64,000 bases of DNA from Prostheceraeus crozeri (taxonomy: Eukaryota > Platyhelminthes > Polycladida > Euryleptidae), in contig CAJQUW010001737.1 of the NCBI GenBank assembly GCA_907163375.1, positions 124,001 to 188,000 on the forward strand. The letters are read 5' to 3'. A program made the translations under genes and the position numbers. Positions 25,001-40,000 of this stretch are shown here, one piece after another. A model generated the notes under the pieces. That model was not told where the DNA came from, did not search any database, and worked only from the letters and a program-made list of their open reading frames with translations. Each line of letters opens with the position of its first letter. Position 1 is the stretch's first letter.

Positions 25001-28000
25001 TATTCAATAACTGTAAATGCGCAAATATACCGTCACACTCCCACCAACAACTTTCCTGCGTGACAAGTTGTTCAAATGAGTTGAACATATAAAAACTTCT
25101 TAACAAATATGCACACAGTTCATTTCATTTAAAGAATTCTACAACAGGCAAGACTACAACATACCAATAAAGAGGCTTCGTTCACTTTTGTTCATACTTG
25201 ATATGTTCATAGTCTTTACACACCATAACTTGTAGAGTCCAATTTCTAAACAATCTTCACCAATCTTCTTTGTACAACCAGGTATCACTCACGAAGCCAG
25301 GAAAAGTTCATGTTACATATTTACAAAATAGAAGTTGAACCAAGTGTTCATATCAAATATATACACATGAATCAGTATAAGAAATATAAACTTTACAAAA
25401 ATTACACCTTTTATATGCATTCAGGATACAAATTCAATAAAAAATCATTGCGACTATTCAATCAGTAGTACATCAATAAACGGCAATTATCACTTGTTCA
25501 TAAAGATTCACGATGCATTGAATTACTTTTAACATTTAAACAGTACGTAAGCTTATTGCAATAAAGATTATCTCAGACAAACAATTCAAAGAATGCCTAT
25601 AACTATTCACACTCAACAAGAAGAATGACTTTCTGAATAGTCCGTTCTATGACCTTGAACTTTCCTTTGTCTACAATTCGCAACATCAGTCTTCTGACAA
25701 GACCATCACTACTCTCCATCACTCCCTTGACCAATCCTAAGCTCCATTCGTTCCTAGGAAGACCATCATCCACGACTAAAACAACATCTCCCACCTTCAT
25801 ATTTCTAGATCTACTAGCCCAACACTTCCGCTGATTGATACTTTGCAGATATTCTTTCTTCCATCTGTTCCAGAATTGCTCGGATAAGTATTGAACTCTT
25901 CTCCAGCGTTTACGCAGATAGAAATCTTTTCTATCAAATAGACCAGGTGGTGGCGGAGTTGTCGAATCTTTCATTGTGAGAATGTGATTGGGAGTCAATG
26001 GATCTACCTGTGGATCATTAATGAAGTCCGTAGTGAGCGGGCGACTGTTAACGATAGACATGGCCTCGTAAAACAGTGTTCTCAATGAGGAATCATCCAA
26101 TTGTCTAGATTGCATTTCTATAGTGCTTGAGAGAATGCTTCGAACTGTACGTATTTGTCGTTCCCATATCCTCGATCACTGGCATAAGGAGGATTCATGA
26201 CAATCTCACAGTCATAATCTTTGCTCATGTAATTCTCAATATTTTCTTTGTCCATCTCTTCCAGAGCCTTTCGCAATTCATTGTTTCCACCGACGAAATT
26301 GCTGCCCTGATCTGATCTTATCTGACGAACCTTGCCTCTGATGGCAATGAAACATCGAAGGGCATTGATGAAGGCATCAGTTGACATATCATCCAATGGT
26401 TCGATATGTATAGCTCTCGAACAAAGACAAGTAAACAGTAACCCATAGCGCTTCTGCTGTCTTCGACCAGACTTTGTCCAGAAGTGTCCAAAGACATCCA
26501 TGCCGCAATACGTGAATGGCGGTGATGGCTCAACACGATCGATAGGAAGATCTGACATTTTCTGACTTTGGGGGATGACGATTCTTTCGACAAGCAACAC
26601 ATGAGTTAATTGTATTGGATACTAGCTTGCTTCCTTTGAGTATCCAAAATCCATTGGCACGTATGGTATTCACAGTTATGCCGCGTCCTTGATGCTTGGA
26701 TAGTTCATGGAAATGTTGGCAAATCAGACGAGAAATATAACTCTTCTTACTTAAAATAATCGGGTGTTTCAATTCAGGCGACAAAGTTGAGTTTCTAAGC
26801 CTTCCGCCAACGCGTAAAATTCCATGTTTATCCTTGAAAGGATCCAAAGCCTTAGGCAACAACTTCAAATCCAAATCAGATTCTTGTGAGAGACGAATAA
26901 TAATCAATTTCGCAGCCTCTCGTTCTTCCACGGTGGATAATAAGTCGTTCCTTATCCCCTTAGCTCTCCGTTAGATCAAATTTAATTTCAGATGAATTCG
27001 GTATCTCAGATTCCCATAAGAATTCAGGACCTTTCAGCCAATTTGATTCTTGAAGTCTACGAATGTTCAGTCCTCTAGATGCGTGATCAGCAGGGTTAGA
27101 CTTTGTTTCAATGTAACGCCATTGCGCATGATCAGAAGCATCACGAATTGTTTGTACAAGATTTGCGACGAACATATGAAAGCGACAGGATTCGTTTGAA
27201 ATGTACGCAAGTACCACTTTAGAGCACCAGAATACTTCTTCGTCAAGGGTTAATCTCAATTCATCTTTCAGTAGCTTACTGACCTTGACCGAGACGACTG
27301 CAGCTGTTAGTTCAACTCGCGGAATTGTCTTTAACTTGGTAGGCGCTATTCTGGATTTTCCCATCAGGAGAGTACAGTGAACACGATTCTGATCATCAAT
27401 CATTCTAATATACGAACATTGTCCATATCCTGTTGTGCTTGCATCCGAGAATTGGTGTTGCTCAACTCTTGCTACCTCTCCGAAATGCAAAGGAGTCATT
27501 GCACGAGGCATGCGCAGCGTAGATAGTTCTTTCAAGTCTGTCAACCATTGTCTCCATTTTGGTAGAAGATCATCAGGCAATAAATCATTCCAGCTACTTC
27601 CGTTCTTACACATTTGTTGCAGTATTGTCTTCCCAAGAAGGATAAAGGGAGAGATCAGTCCTATAGGATCGTAGACAGAAGCAACACAAGCAAGAATATC
27701 GCGTCTAGAAAAGCCGAATGCTTTATCTTCAAACTTGAACATAAAGTAATCTTCTTCAACGTTCCACAGGAGACCGAGAGTTGATGAAACTTGAGGAACA
27801 TTATCCTTAGGTACTTCACTCGTAGTCGTGCTGGATACATGATCATCTCCTACGATAGCTTTCAAAACATCAGGATCATTGGATGCAAACTTGTGCAATT
27901 GTAGTCCACCTTGTTTGCCTATGTATACAGCATCACGTGCAATTTGTATAGCTTCATCTTTAGTTTTTGCACTTAGAAGTTCATCGTCTACATATAAACT

Positions 28001-31000
28001 GTTCATTATAAATTCAGAAGCTGTAGCAAATTCTTTTTCATGACTGCGAGCTAGATACCGAAGACCGAAATTTGAGCAACCTGGTGAGGACGCCGCGCCA
28101 AACAAATGCACTTTCATCCTATATTCAAGTGCCTTCTGATTCGTATCACCTTGAGGCCACCATAAGAATCTCAAATAATCTCTGTCATTCGGATCAACGA
28201 GGAACTGGTGAAACATTCGCCTGATATCACAAGTCAATGCAACAGGGTATCTTCTGAATCGACATAGAACTCCTATCAACGTATTGCTCGGATCAGGACC
28301 GGTGAGCAGATGATCGTTTAAACAATTTCCCTGGTATCGATTAGCACAATCAAACACAACACGGATTTTTCCAGGTTTCTTGGGGTGATACACACCATGA
28401 TGAGGTATATACCATCCTTCTCCCACCTTAAACGTATCATCTGCAATTTCCGCATCTCCATCCTTGATGATGTCTTCCATAAAACCAATGTAGTCTTCGA
28501 AAACCTCTCATTCTTCAAAAACTTTCTCTGAAGATATCCCAAGCGTACTTCAGCTTGACGTCGGTTATTAGGAAAAACAGGACGTTTATAAAGTGGCAAA
28601 GGAAGTTGAAGATGACCATTATCTAACTGAGTCACAGACGAGTTCAATATCTTCATAAACTTAAGATCATTTTCAGACATCATCTTATCGCTATCATCAC
28701 CAAAATCACCCTCCAATAATGATAACGCATCTTGAGGAGAAATCGGATATTCTTTCGTTACGATTCTGTGGCAAAACGACGACTTCATGCTACCTCCACC
28801 TACAATTGACCAACCAAGATCAGTTCTTACTGCATAGGGATGATTTCCATCACTAGTGACAGATTCTCGTGGAGCTAGTGCTTGAGGACAATCGTATCCT
28901 ATGAGCAAGCCAAATTCACAATCTTGTAGTGCAGGAATCTTCGTTGCTACTTCGTGTAGATGAGGCCACTGTTTGGCAGTTTCCGGCGTGGGAATGCAAG
29001 ACCGATCACCTGGTATTATATCCTTTGAGTAGACTTTAGAAATCCTTACTATTTGATTCTCATACAATCCTCGAACTTTGATATCTTCAACCAGTGTGCT
29101 TTCTGAAACTGCGGCCTTTGAGGACATCGTCGAAAGCTTCAAACTGACCTTACTTCCTTTCAAATGAAGTGTCTTGATTAAATCGTCAGAAATATAGCTG
29201 GAATCGCTTTGAGTGTCTAACAAGGCATACGTTAGAATCTCCTCATTCGACCCATTAGATGACACCCACACAGGTACGGTCATCGAAGTTGCGGCAGCAG
29301 GATCTTGTCGGATACAGCAAGACGTTGATGAAGCGGGTGAACTTACATTCTCGATTCCTGTCATATTACTCGAAGGACTTTTATCTACGTGTAGGAGTGT
29401 AGGGTGCGATTTCTTACACACGTCACAAAAGTCTCGATTTCTACAGAACTTCGATAGGTGTCCACTTAAGAGGCAAGCAAAACACAGATTGTTTTCCTTA
29501 ACATAATTCCTCCTCTCTTCAATCTTCATCTTTCTAAACTTATGGCACTTCTGTAATGAATGACTCTGCATGCATAAAACACAGTTCTTAGAATTTGATT
29601 CTGTAGCAGGAACTTCCTTCATTCTTTCAGAAGCTGAGCAATTCAGTTCTTTCGTGGCAAACGTTCGAATGTTTGAGGATTTCTTACTAAAACTATGTGA
29701 TTCGAAATTGAGAATTTGATTGCACGCTATTTCTGCTTCTTCAGATAAGAACTCAGTGAACTTCTTGAATGAGGGATATTCTCCACTCCTAAGCTCTGCT
29801 GTTACTTTCCTGGCCCATCTGTTTCGCAATGAGTCAGATAGCTTCGAAACAATCTTCCTGTTCTCCTCACAGTCGTTTAGAATTTGTAAGCCCTTCACAT
29901 TCGGTATAGCATCATCTGCATAATCTCTCAAAGCCTTGCCATCACTTTCCCCAACTCCAGGCCATCGTGCTATCCTGTCTCGATACGCTCTCTGAATTGT
30001 AAATGAATCTCCATATCGGCTGTTCAAACGTCTCCATGCATCATCATAGGCATTGCAGTCCGTTCGCAGAAACATCCCTTGAATGAACTTAGAAGCTTCA
30101 CCAGAAGTGTACTTCTTCAAGTAAAACATCTTGTCAAACGGATTACTACATCTTCTATCAATCAATGAGATGAACGAATGTTTTCACTGTGCAAAGCTGA
30201 GCACATCTCCAGAAAAGACGGGTGGTTCAGGAGCCGGGAGTCGATTCATTGCCATACTTTCTTTAAGTAGATCAATAACTTCAGTAGAGCTATCTAACTG
30301 TCTTGGATTCTTTAAAACAGGTTCCGGTAACGGTAGGCCTAACTCAAACTCAGGTTTGACAGTAACTTGTTTTGCTGGCAGTTCATCGTGGTAGGTCATA
30401 CTGTAGGTAGGCTTCATATCAACTTCCAATTTATCTATAGGCCTATTTTCATCTTCGTAGACCTTAAGTTTGGCTTCTGCTATGCTAATTTCTCCCATGG
30501 CCTCGGTAAGTTCAAGCCTGTCTTGAGCTTCCTTCAAACGTTGGCGATGGGCATGCATTTCTTGCAACATCGATAGTTTAGCCTTAGCTGCTAATTCTGC
30601 TGCTACCTCAGTATGCTTCGAACACTGGCTGGACTGCTTTGAGATAAAGGAACCATCTTGACCAAAACGTGACCCTCTTGTGACATTTGACACGTTCGAC
30701 CCAAATGCAGACGGATAATTCTCCTTATCTAAAGTACATTCAATATTAAATTCGGCGTACTCATGGTTGAAAGTCTCTTGCGAACTCAACTTGAAAATTA
30801 TGTCTTTTACATCTTTCACAATTTGAGCAGACGAATCAACTTTACGCACAATATCTTTATCAGGTGGAGTGTTACAAGACTTCAATTGCTCGTATACTTA
30901 CACTATCTGTACGAATGACTCATCAAGTTGACGCGCCAGATCTATTTCTTCCTCCTTACGCAACGGTTCTCTAAGCCTTGACCGTGCCGACCTTGCCAAT

Positions 31001-34000
31001 CTCTTAAAGTTAGCATACACTTTGTCAAATCTTTCACCTAACTTATCCGTGAATTCATTTTCATACGCTTTACCCTTATCAGTCAATATTCTATCCCTTG
31101 TGCTACGCCTGGGCTCCTCAAGGCCTACATGACTATTACCCGAAGACTCAGACATACCGTAATGATATATTATGACAATAAGCTTACGTGATAAAACGTA
31201 GGGAGTTGACGGCAGAAAAATTCACAAAAAATGTATACAAACATGTAATCAGCTTGTAAGTAAATCGCAAAGAAAAATGACACGCTTACTGAAGAATCTC
31301 ACGACGTGAAATATATGTGAACACTTGAGTCATTTAACACAAAGACGCAACTGACATGCTTGATATCGATTACATAACACTTGCGCGGCTTGAAAACCAC
31401 TTCAACGAATCACTACGGTGAGATTCTGTTATCATACACACATACATACTCGTTTAACAAATGAAGGTTTTCGCTTTTGCTCGCAGAAGGTTACGTTTTC
31501 TGCAATAAAACGATAAAATTGGTTCTACTCATATTCAATAACTGTAAATGTGCAAATATACCGTCACAAGTGGGCATACAGAATATTATATTAATGACTG
31601 CATAGGCCTATATATTATACTGTGTAGCTTATAATAATCGCTCAATGAATCGCTTTTTTGACTTGTGAATAATTGCAATTAATTGGAATAATTGCCAACT
31701 GATTCAATCAATTGATTTTTCCATCCCCTGTTTGTGCATGATGAATGTGCATTAATTAACTTGTGGGAGTGACTTAAACAGGAAGAAATAGAAACTGCCT
31801 CCAGGCCTGCCATAGTATGATGGGTGAAACGTTGCTAATCTCTGGAGGAAGTTTTTGACTTATCTTTTCGGCGCATAGGGTAATCGAAAAAAGTTAGAGC
31901 GGTTGTGATATTTGCAAATACAGTATTTAGCATTCGCCTGATGATAGAAGATGCAACGATTTCAGACAGAAACTTTCTGTTCCTAGACCCGACCCCACTG
32001 GTCCTGCACTGTTCGAGACCGGTGGATGGGAGCTGCTACACCAACAAGACGTGAATCCGACAGCAGATCATTATCTTGGACATCATCTTCATCTACATCA
32101 TCAGGACAAGGTGCGAACCACTTTAGAAGTCACCAACGGAGCTGATAAGAAGGCAAGTGCAACCACCTCCGGCCTGACCGTCGATCTGACACCTCCGATT
32201 CAGGAATTCCTTTATGACGGACTTGAAGACAGTGATCCGAGCTACCAGTCATCCACAACCACTCTCAGTGTCAATTGGAAATACAATGATATCGAATCCG
32301 GCATCTCAACAGTCAAAATATCCTTCCAAGAACTTCATCAAGGAAGCAAGAGACCGTTCTATCCACGTGAGTCAAATAATTAATATTTCGCCTGACAATC
32401 CGAACATTTTTGTTTACCTCGATAATCCGAACAGTTTTTGCTTTTCCCGATAATCTGAACATTTGATGCTGCCTCAGACCACCCAAGCCTTTCTGCTTCC
32501 CTCGATAAGCAGAAACTACGAGGAGAATCTGTAATTTGCAGCAATGCTTGTTGATTTCCAGCTCGCCGCAGTGAATGGGCGGTTACTCTTCCTGGAATAA
32601 CTCGCAGCTACACGCAGACGGGCTTGAATCTTCACCCGGGTGCTCATTACATCGCCCGGGTCCTGGTGGTGAACGCTGCTGGTGGCTCCCAAATGGATGA
32701 AACGAGCGGCGTCACTGTAGATCCGACGCCACCTCGCTGGAGTTGGCTGCTTATCGATACTCTGCCCGGTCAGATGGAAGAATTGCATGATGGAAGAGTC
32801 ATTCAAGCTTCTCGGAACCATTTCAAACTGACGTGGGCAGCTGTGGATCCGGAGTCAGGTATTTATGAGTTCCGGTATACCGTCGGTACAAGTCCTGGAG
32901 GTGATGATGTGGTCTCGCTGACATCTGCTCCCCCGGACTCGGAAATCTTCAACATTCGTCTCAATCACTCGGTGACTCCCACTGATCCCACCACATGGAC
33001 ACCTTTGTATTACGTGACTGCATGGCCGGTGAACGGAGCGCGTCAACAAGGCCCTGCTCGAACCTCCAGTCCTATTGCCGCTCTAGGTGAAGATGAGGAA
33101 GGCGATGTGATGGATGGAGCAGTACCTGGCGTCGATGCCTCATTCCAGGCAGATGTGAATACCGTCACCTGCCAGTTCAAAGATTTCCGCAGCGCTGTCC
33201 ATGGTCTGGTGCATTATGAATGGTTCGTTGGTACCTATCCTGAAGGTCACGATGTGCTGCCACCCACCACAGCTGGCCTCATGATCGATGATAGCGTGGA
33301 GAATCCCCATGACGGCCGCTCACTCTCAGGACATGGTTGGACACAACTGCCTATTCATCTCCGTCGCGGACAGAGGTATTTCTGCACTGTTCGTGTCATT
33401 ACCAACGCCGATCCTCCAAACTACATGGATGTGGTGTCCACCGGAGTGATGATCGATGATAAGCCTCCTATAGTCAACATCATTGACATGGGGGAGAGCA
33501 AAGACGAAGATGGAGTAGTACACAGCTATACAATGGTAAGTATACACATTCGAGTAAGTCCAGAGAACTTTGACTTTGACCAGGATCAAAGTGCAACCCT
33601 ATGCAGCCTATATTTCCCACACCCAAGTACTTCGAATGTTTCTACTATTTGCGTCCGAAATCGTCAATGAATGAACTTTGAAGTTATTCAATTTTTAGAG
33701 GAGCCATCATACACGTTTAACGTGAGGGTTAGAGGCAATGTTCTCAAATAAACCAGTATTTCATTTTTGTCTCTGATGTGACCCTTGGTGCGTAGGTGTG
33801 ATCGAGGCTAGGGAGGCTTTCTTCTCTACTAAATCACCGAGTGAAAAGATAATACTTTTGTCACTATCACGGTTCATTCCCTCAACTGTTACAAGCTTTT
33901 CATGCAGCAGTGTCTCTGTACTTTTGCTTGGCGGAGAAAGTTGACATCAAAACAGTGACAGCTATGCACGAGGATAAATAATTTGTTTGTATTATATTTC

Positions 34001-37000
34001 GTGTCTAGTTATAGGCCGGAGTTCTATCATTTGATAGCAAAAATGATAGGACTCCGGAACTCCGACTCCGCATCGCTGCTGTAAACAATGCGATACCAAA
34101 GCTACCTTCGAAGCCGATTTACAAAAAGAGAACAACAAAATGTATTGTCCGGCAGACAGAACGAGTTTCTGCAGGGAGCGAGACCGAAAATGAGACTTTC
34201 ACAGAATACACCGTGTGCCTGCTAAGAATCTGTGCGTCTGCCGAATTCTAGTCAGTTCCTCTTCTTGTCAGACATGATTAAAGAAAAATGAGAAAAAAAG
34301 AAAAATGTTGATCCAATGGGACGCAGACTTTTTTTCGGTTAAAATGGTTTTTTATGTTTTCTCTTATCAACTGAAACTTATTGAGTCTAGAGCCGTAATT
34401 TTCGGCATGATGTATCTTTGGGTCATTTCCTATCATGTGTATAATGTTATCATGCCTCTGATCGGCGATGAATGCAAAAATGTGCTTCAATGTGGATAAA
34501 GTGGGCCAACATGCTGGTGTTTGCCGACAGTAGGAGACTTGCCTAATCTGAATGTGTGTAGCTTCATTTATAAGTTCTCGTGAACATTATAGGAAATGAC
34601 CTGAAGACATATCATGCCGAAAATTATGGCTCTAGACTTAGTACATTTATTTGATAAGAGAGGTCATAGAAAAGTTCATTTTTACCAAAACCTGCAATTT
34701 GCGTGTTATTGGATTAACATGTGCTTTTTTTATCGTGTCTGACAAGAAGAGGAACTAACTAGAACTTGGCAGACGCGCAGATTCGTAGTAGGAATAGGGT
34801 GTACATCATTCTGTGAAAGTCTCGGCTTCTTTTTCGGCCTCGTTCCCTGAAGAAACTCGTTCTGGCTGCCGGACTGCCAGACTGCTGCACTAGGATAAAA
34901 GAAACGCTGTTCGTGTTCTTTCGGTTCATCCAATAGGAAAGCCAAACAATTTCATAGCGTGTGATTTTATTTGGCTGTTTGTTCATTGACCGATTGCTTC
35001 CGGTAATACCTGCAATAAAGTACTAATAGAATGGACTAAAAAAAGCACCAGTAGAATAGGGTTTCTTGTGACTGACAATGGTTAGGGGCAAGTTCCTTGA
35101 CAGTGAGCCTCGTAAGGATTGACGATTGCTGTCGTTTCATTTTAATTTTAAAATCCCTTTTGATGACATAATTTACATAACATCAGTTAACGGCAGGAAT
35201 TTAGTCCTTGGTAGGTGCCTAAACAAAAGAAAAACGTAGGATATCTTGGATGTCAAATTCGCTCTTTCTCTGTTACTCCTCACTTCTCTCATTTCCAGTC
35301 TCAAACGTATTACATCACATCGGAAAAGGCCTTGCTCGCTGTGTGGAACCACAGCTCTGCGGGCGGAATACCGACTGATAGCAGCACTTTCACGTGGGTT
35401 TCAGGCCCAGGAAGACCGGTAGGACCGACATGGAACATCCCCTTGGAACCTGGACTTTTGGGGACGAGTAAGAAATCAGAATTTCAGCCTCTTGAAGATG
35501 GAGTTCCCTATGCACTCAGCATCGTCACTGAAAATGCTGTCGGACTGCAGTCATCTTTGATGTCCGCAGCTGTAGTGATGGATCGGTCTCCACCCGTCTC
35601 AGGTCAACTTCTGTGTCCGCGATATATCACGGTAAGCAATTTCTGAGGATTTTTTCTACAGAATGATCTTCTTAAATTGATCATTTTGCTTGTTAACGGA
35701 AAGTACCTAGTACTCTGTACATAGTATTCAATAAAGTATCTAATGGTACTAATATAAAAGGTGTAAAAGACATATCAGATCCATATTCAATACATCTATT
35801 GACAACTGCCTTCGCGATGATGGAGGAGTGCAGAACCACAGTTATGATGTCTATGTCCCCACGTGATCACTGGATCATTTCGGCAGAGCTGTTCCATGCC
35901 TGTTGATTGTTAAGCCTGTTGTCTTTAATTGTCTCCGTGCATATAATGTTGCTGGATATCCTATCGCTTTATTTGACCTGTAAAGAAGATTATTGCCCGC
36001 GCGGGAGATAATATTTACTCCAATGCACTGAAATGAGCATACCAGTTATGAGTTCTCTTGCCCTGCTTTACTATAGACTAGATCTGTGAATGGATATTTA
36101 CACTATTGGTCAGGCTAATAGGCCTACTCTTGATAATCATAGACTCATCACTCACAATTCTTCCTTGATCGTCATAGCACGTCGCCTAATAAATACATCT
36201 ATTTCAGACATGATCATTTCAATGTTAATACTCGTTCATCGACATCTATTGACATCTATGCCCTCGACAGATAGTTATAATTCCTATATTTTTGAACATA
36301 CAAAGTCCTATGATACTATCCCACTAAGATAATAGGTATTCTATGAAGCCAGAAGGGCAAGAAACTATTGAAATCCGAGGCCTCGGATTTCTGTGATTTG
36401 CTTTCTCGCTGGATTCATAGAATAGCTTATCCTCTAAATCAATGGCAAATGTCCCATAACCAATGTCATTCTGCGAATATGTCTATGAAAATTTACAAAA
36501 TAAAAATTAAAAAATATTGCCCTCCGACATTTTTCATATCATGGCATATCACCTTCACAGATTTAGAGGATAAGGTACTAAGATACATCCTCTAAAACGG
36601 TGTCTTTAACGGTGATACATGGAAATATCAAGAAATACCGTGGATATCTGCACTTCCATAACAAATAGAGGTAGTTTTTTTGACAACTTACAAATTCTGA
36701 TGCTCATGGATTTTGAGGATCCTGTGAAATGTAAAGATGCTTTCGCACCTTGTACAAAGATATCCATCTTAATCGCATTATTCTCGATTCTTGCATTAAC
36801 CTATTCCCTCCCTCCTCGAGCTCGTGCCTAGACATGTTGATCTTGAAAAATGTAATAAAGATGCATAATTTGCACTCGTTGCGTAAATAACTATTATCAA
36901 TGCTTTAGCTTCGGGATTTCGTGACTTTTATTTTTTGAACTTCAGATGCAAATGACATCCGATTCGAATTTTCTGCTTGCCTATCCTCCATGATCGACCA

Positions 37001-40000
37001 TGATCTGAAAAAAATAGCCCCATGCAGCCGATTTTTCGGTCACGCAGAAATTCGTATAAAGATATATTTTGTCGATTACAAAATTTGAATTTGCCGCTTT
37101 TGTCACGCAGTGGCTGTCACTCTTGTCTGACGTGTGACCGTTATCAGGTACAGAATTCTTTCAAGGACCGTCAGTTCTTCACGCAGTGTGTGATCCGATT
37201 CATCATCATATTGCTTACTTTCTAGCCTCCAGTATTGCACAGTTTCTGCACAAATTATTTCAGAGGCATTTCACTTCTCAATTTCCTTGCACATGTATAT
37301 TGAGGCGTCCAATTGTATTTCATTCAGTAACTTTGTTCACATCTTGATCCAACGCTAGATTTCATTCCTGCGACTGACACCGACTGACAGCATCTACTAT
37401 TAATACTCGTACATGTGATATTTCTTTACAACATATTTCTTTTACTAATTTCACTGCTGTTGTCCATCATACTACTTGCTATTAGAAAAAATGAGCAAAA
37501 GATCTAAACGCGATAGTTTCCTTGTGGCACTGCGGACTGTTTTACATTTTTTTTCTTTCCTTCGAGTAGACAGGAGCATGTTTCACGTGCCACTGGAAGA
37601 ATATATTTGACGCGGAGAGTGGTGTGACTGTTTTCCATTTCCGAGTTGGGTCTGAGGAAGGATCAGATGATATTTTGGATGAAACAATAGTTCCTGAAGG
37701 TGTACAACAATTCACTGTGTGTGGTGAGTGATGTTTGCGGAGATATCGCATTTGTTAATGAATTAATTGAATTTCCTCTGCTATAGCCGGTCAGTTCAAA
37801 GCTCCGATTCGACATGGGCAATTCTATTTCGCTGCTGTGAGGGCCATCAGTGGAGCTGGAGAATCCTCTTCAACGTATTCCCATGGGATGATTGTTGATG
37901 AGACCCCTCCCACCTCCGCAGTGGTAGTAGAACTGCCGATGACTGCTCGTCCAGGACACCGTCTGAATGTCTCCTGTCATACTCAGGAAGCGTGTCTTCA
38001 ATATGATGTCACCTGTCAGCGAGGCTTGGACCGGGCATCCGCTGCCTGGTCCGCTTTCACGGACCCCGAGAGTGGAATTGAAAGGTGAGGTCATTCGAAC
38101 AGACATCAACGTAGTTCTAATTGCCAATTTTGCTTCCTCAGGATTGAAATCGCTTTGGGAAGTCGTCCAGGAGGGGCTCAGATTGTCCCATTTACAACGT
38201 TGCCTTCATCAGCGACACGTCATCACTTTGAGGGTCTTCGAGATCATGTGAGGAACGTCAGACAAGTCTTCGTCACCCTCATCGCCTATAACGGCGCTGG
38301 AATGCTAACTGCAAGCGTCTCCAACGGTGTCTATCTCAGTCGATTATCCAGCGGAGAAGAACTCCTGAAACCTCTACAAGTTAACGACGGATGGAATCCG
38401 AAGGGAGATTGGTGAGATATTTTTTATGTCAGTTCGACGATTGTCGTTCAGACTCATGCCAGGCTACATCGTGGAAATATGTTGCTATGATGCGCAGTGC
38501 CTGAAGAAAGGCGGTTTCCAGATGCTTGGAAATGCTCTTGATAATATAGGAATAGCATGGATCCATTTTAAGACATATAAATGTAAAACTCTGAGGAAGT
38601 GTTAGCTAATCAAATTATCAAGAGCTAAGCCTTAGCCGAAACACAGTTTTTAAATTAATAACAAATCGTGCCATACACTTAGCAAAACCACTGTAAAAAA
38701 AATAGAATGAAGCATACTATATATAGGTGCTAATAATATTCAAATGGTAGGTATCCTGTGAACAAATGAATAGCATCAGAAAAAAATTACTTGCGAGAAA
38801 TCCGGCCGGTCTGCCACACTACGTGCTGGGCTGTGCAGGAATTTTGGATTTAACTCCGATAGGAGTGGATTATATGGTATCCTAGCCCAATGAAAATGAA
38901 ATATTTTGGGTACTTGTAGGTTTTATCCCCCCCCACTCCTTCAAAATTCGATAAATCATGTTATACTGAACTGATCGCTATGAAACTTAAGGAGTGTCTA
39001 GCTATGGATATTTTCTCTCTACAAACCAAATTTCATTCAAATCGGATAAATAGTTGCTGCGCTACAGTTGATAACGTAAAATATGCCAATTATTCAGGAA
39101 GCTATCTTGCCTGATACACTGGTGCTGTCAGACGAATGGGGTGCCTATACCCAAGTGAGTCAGTTTTTTCATCATGACGCTGTAAATCATAGCATCAATT
39201 TTGTTGACCCACATAATGGTGCTCACACTCAAAACGTAGAGCGCATGTGGAGAGCAGCTAAATTCCGAAACAAGAAGCATTTTGGCACGCATCGCGGAAT
39301 GCTCGATTCCTATCTGTGCGAGTTTATGTGGCGCACACGCATTCACGGCACTGACCCGTTTGACAAAATTCTGCTGCACTTTGTTGATTACTGGGCTCCT
39401 CAGTGAGAGATCAGACAATATAGCTATTGGAATAAACGTGTAGTTCTTTCTTAAATTACGTTATCGACTGTAGCGCAGCAACTATATATCCGATTTGAAT
39501 GAAATTTGGTTTGTAGAGAGAAAATATCCATATCTAGACACTCCTCAAGTTTCATAACGATCAGTTCAGTATAACATGATTTATCGAATTTTGAAGAAGT
39601 GGGGGGATAAAACCTACAAGTACCATATTTTGATGACCACAAGGATACTTTAAGTGCTACATGTGAAAAGCTAAGTAGTTTTTCTTCCGGGCAATGAATG
39701 ATGCGTTTTTATTACATTGGTCTCCGATTATTGATTTAGAGATAGACATGACTTTCATTTTCATTGAGTTGGAGCAATTCTTCATCCTGCTGAGAAGATT
39801 TCAGTATTTGGTTCCGGTAACGTGTCACTGCCACACAGATGAATTCGGCTGTCGCAGTTACTCTAGAGGTGACGCGATTCTATCTCAGCCATTGTATGCA
39901 ATGGTAGAAAGGTGTGGAGAGATTCGTCTCCCTATGGCTTACGTGATTGGCCAAGCGCGCGCAATGCGTAAGGAACGTTGTATTAGGGAAGACACGGGCT

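Larger units (their letters stand above)
24970..31567 (-). mobile_element. BEL/Pao LTR retrotransposon, broken
   Basis: Minus-strand parts in BEL/Pao order: gag-like region (about 31155-30184), DUF1759-type gag (about 30165-29880), zinc knuckles (about 29560-29400), DUF1758-type aspartic protease (about 29280-28850), Pao reverse transcriptase (about 28450-27800: K-I-R-V-V-F-D-C-A, LTCDIRRMFHQFLVD, MNSLYVDDELLSA), RNase H with the family segment CVASVYDPIGLISPF (about 27720-27000), integrase zinc finger (about 26730-26580), integrase core (about 26530-26150) and DUF5641 (about 25960-25610). A 68-bp sequence ending TGTGACGG on the minus strand is shared by both ends (24970-25037, 31500-31567) with one difference; the remaining LTR sequence does not match between ends. 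Coding is broken in about four places. A fossil copy. Confidence 0.88.
21892..31965 (+). other. Intron 7 (10 kb)
   Basis: Carries three imperfect copies of a 75-80-bp repeat (about 22335-22515), a long palindrome (22541-22674), a dispersed repeat copy (24090-24245), and the BEL/Pao element. A 110-codon open frame at 22870-23202 is not recognised. The stretches 23203-24080 and 24250-24960 are AT-rich with nothing supported. Confidence 0.7.
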
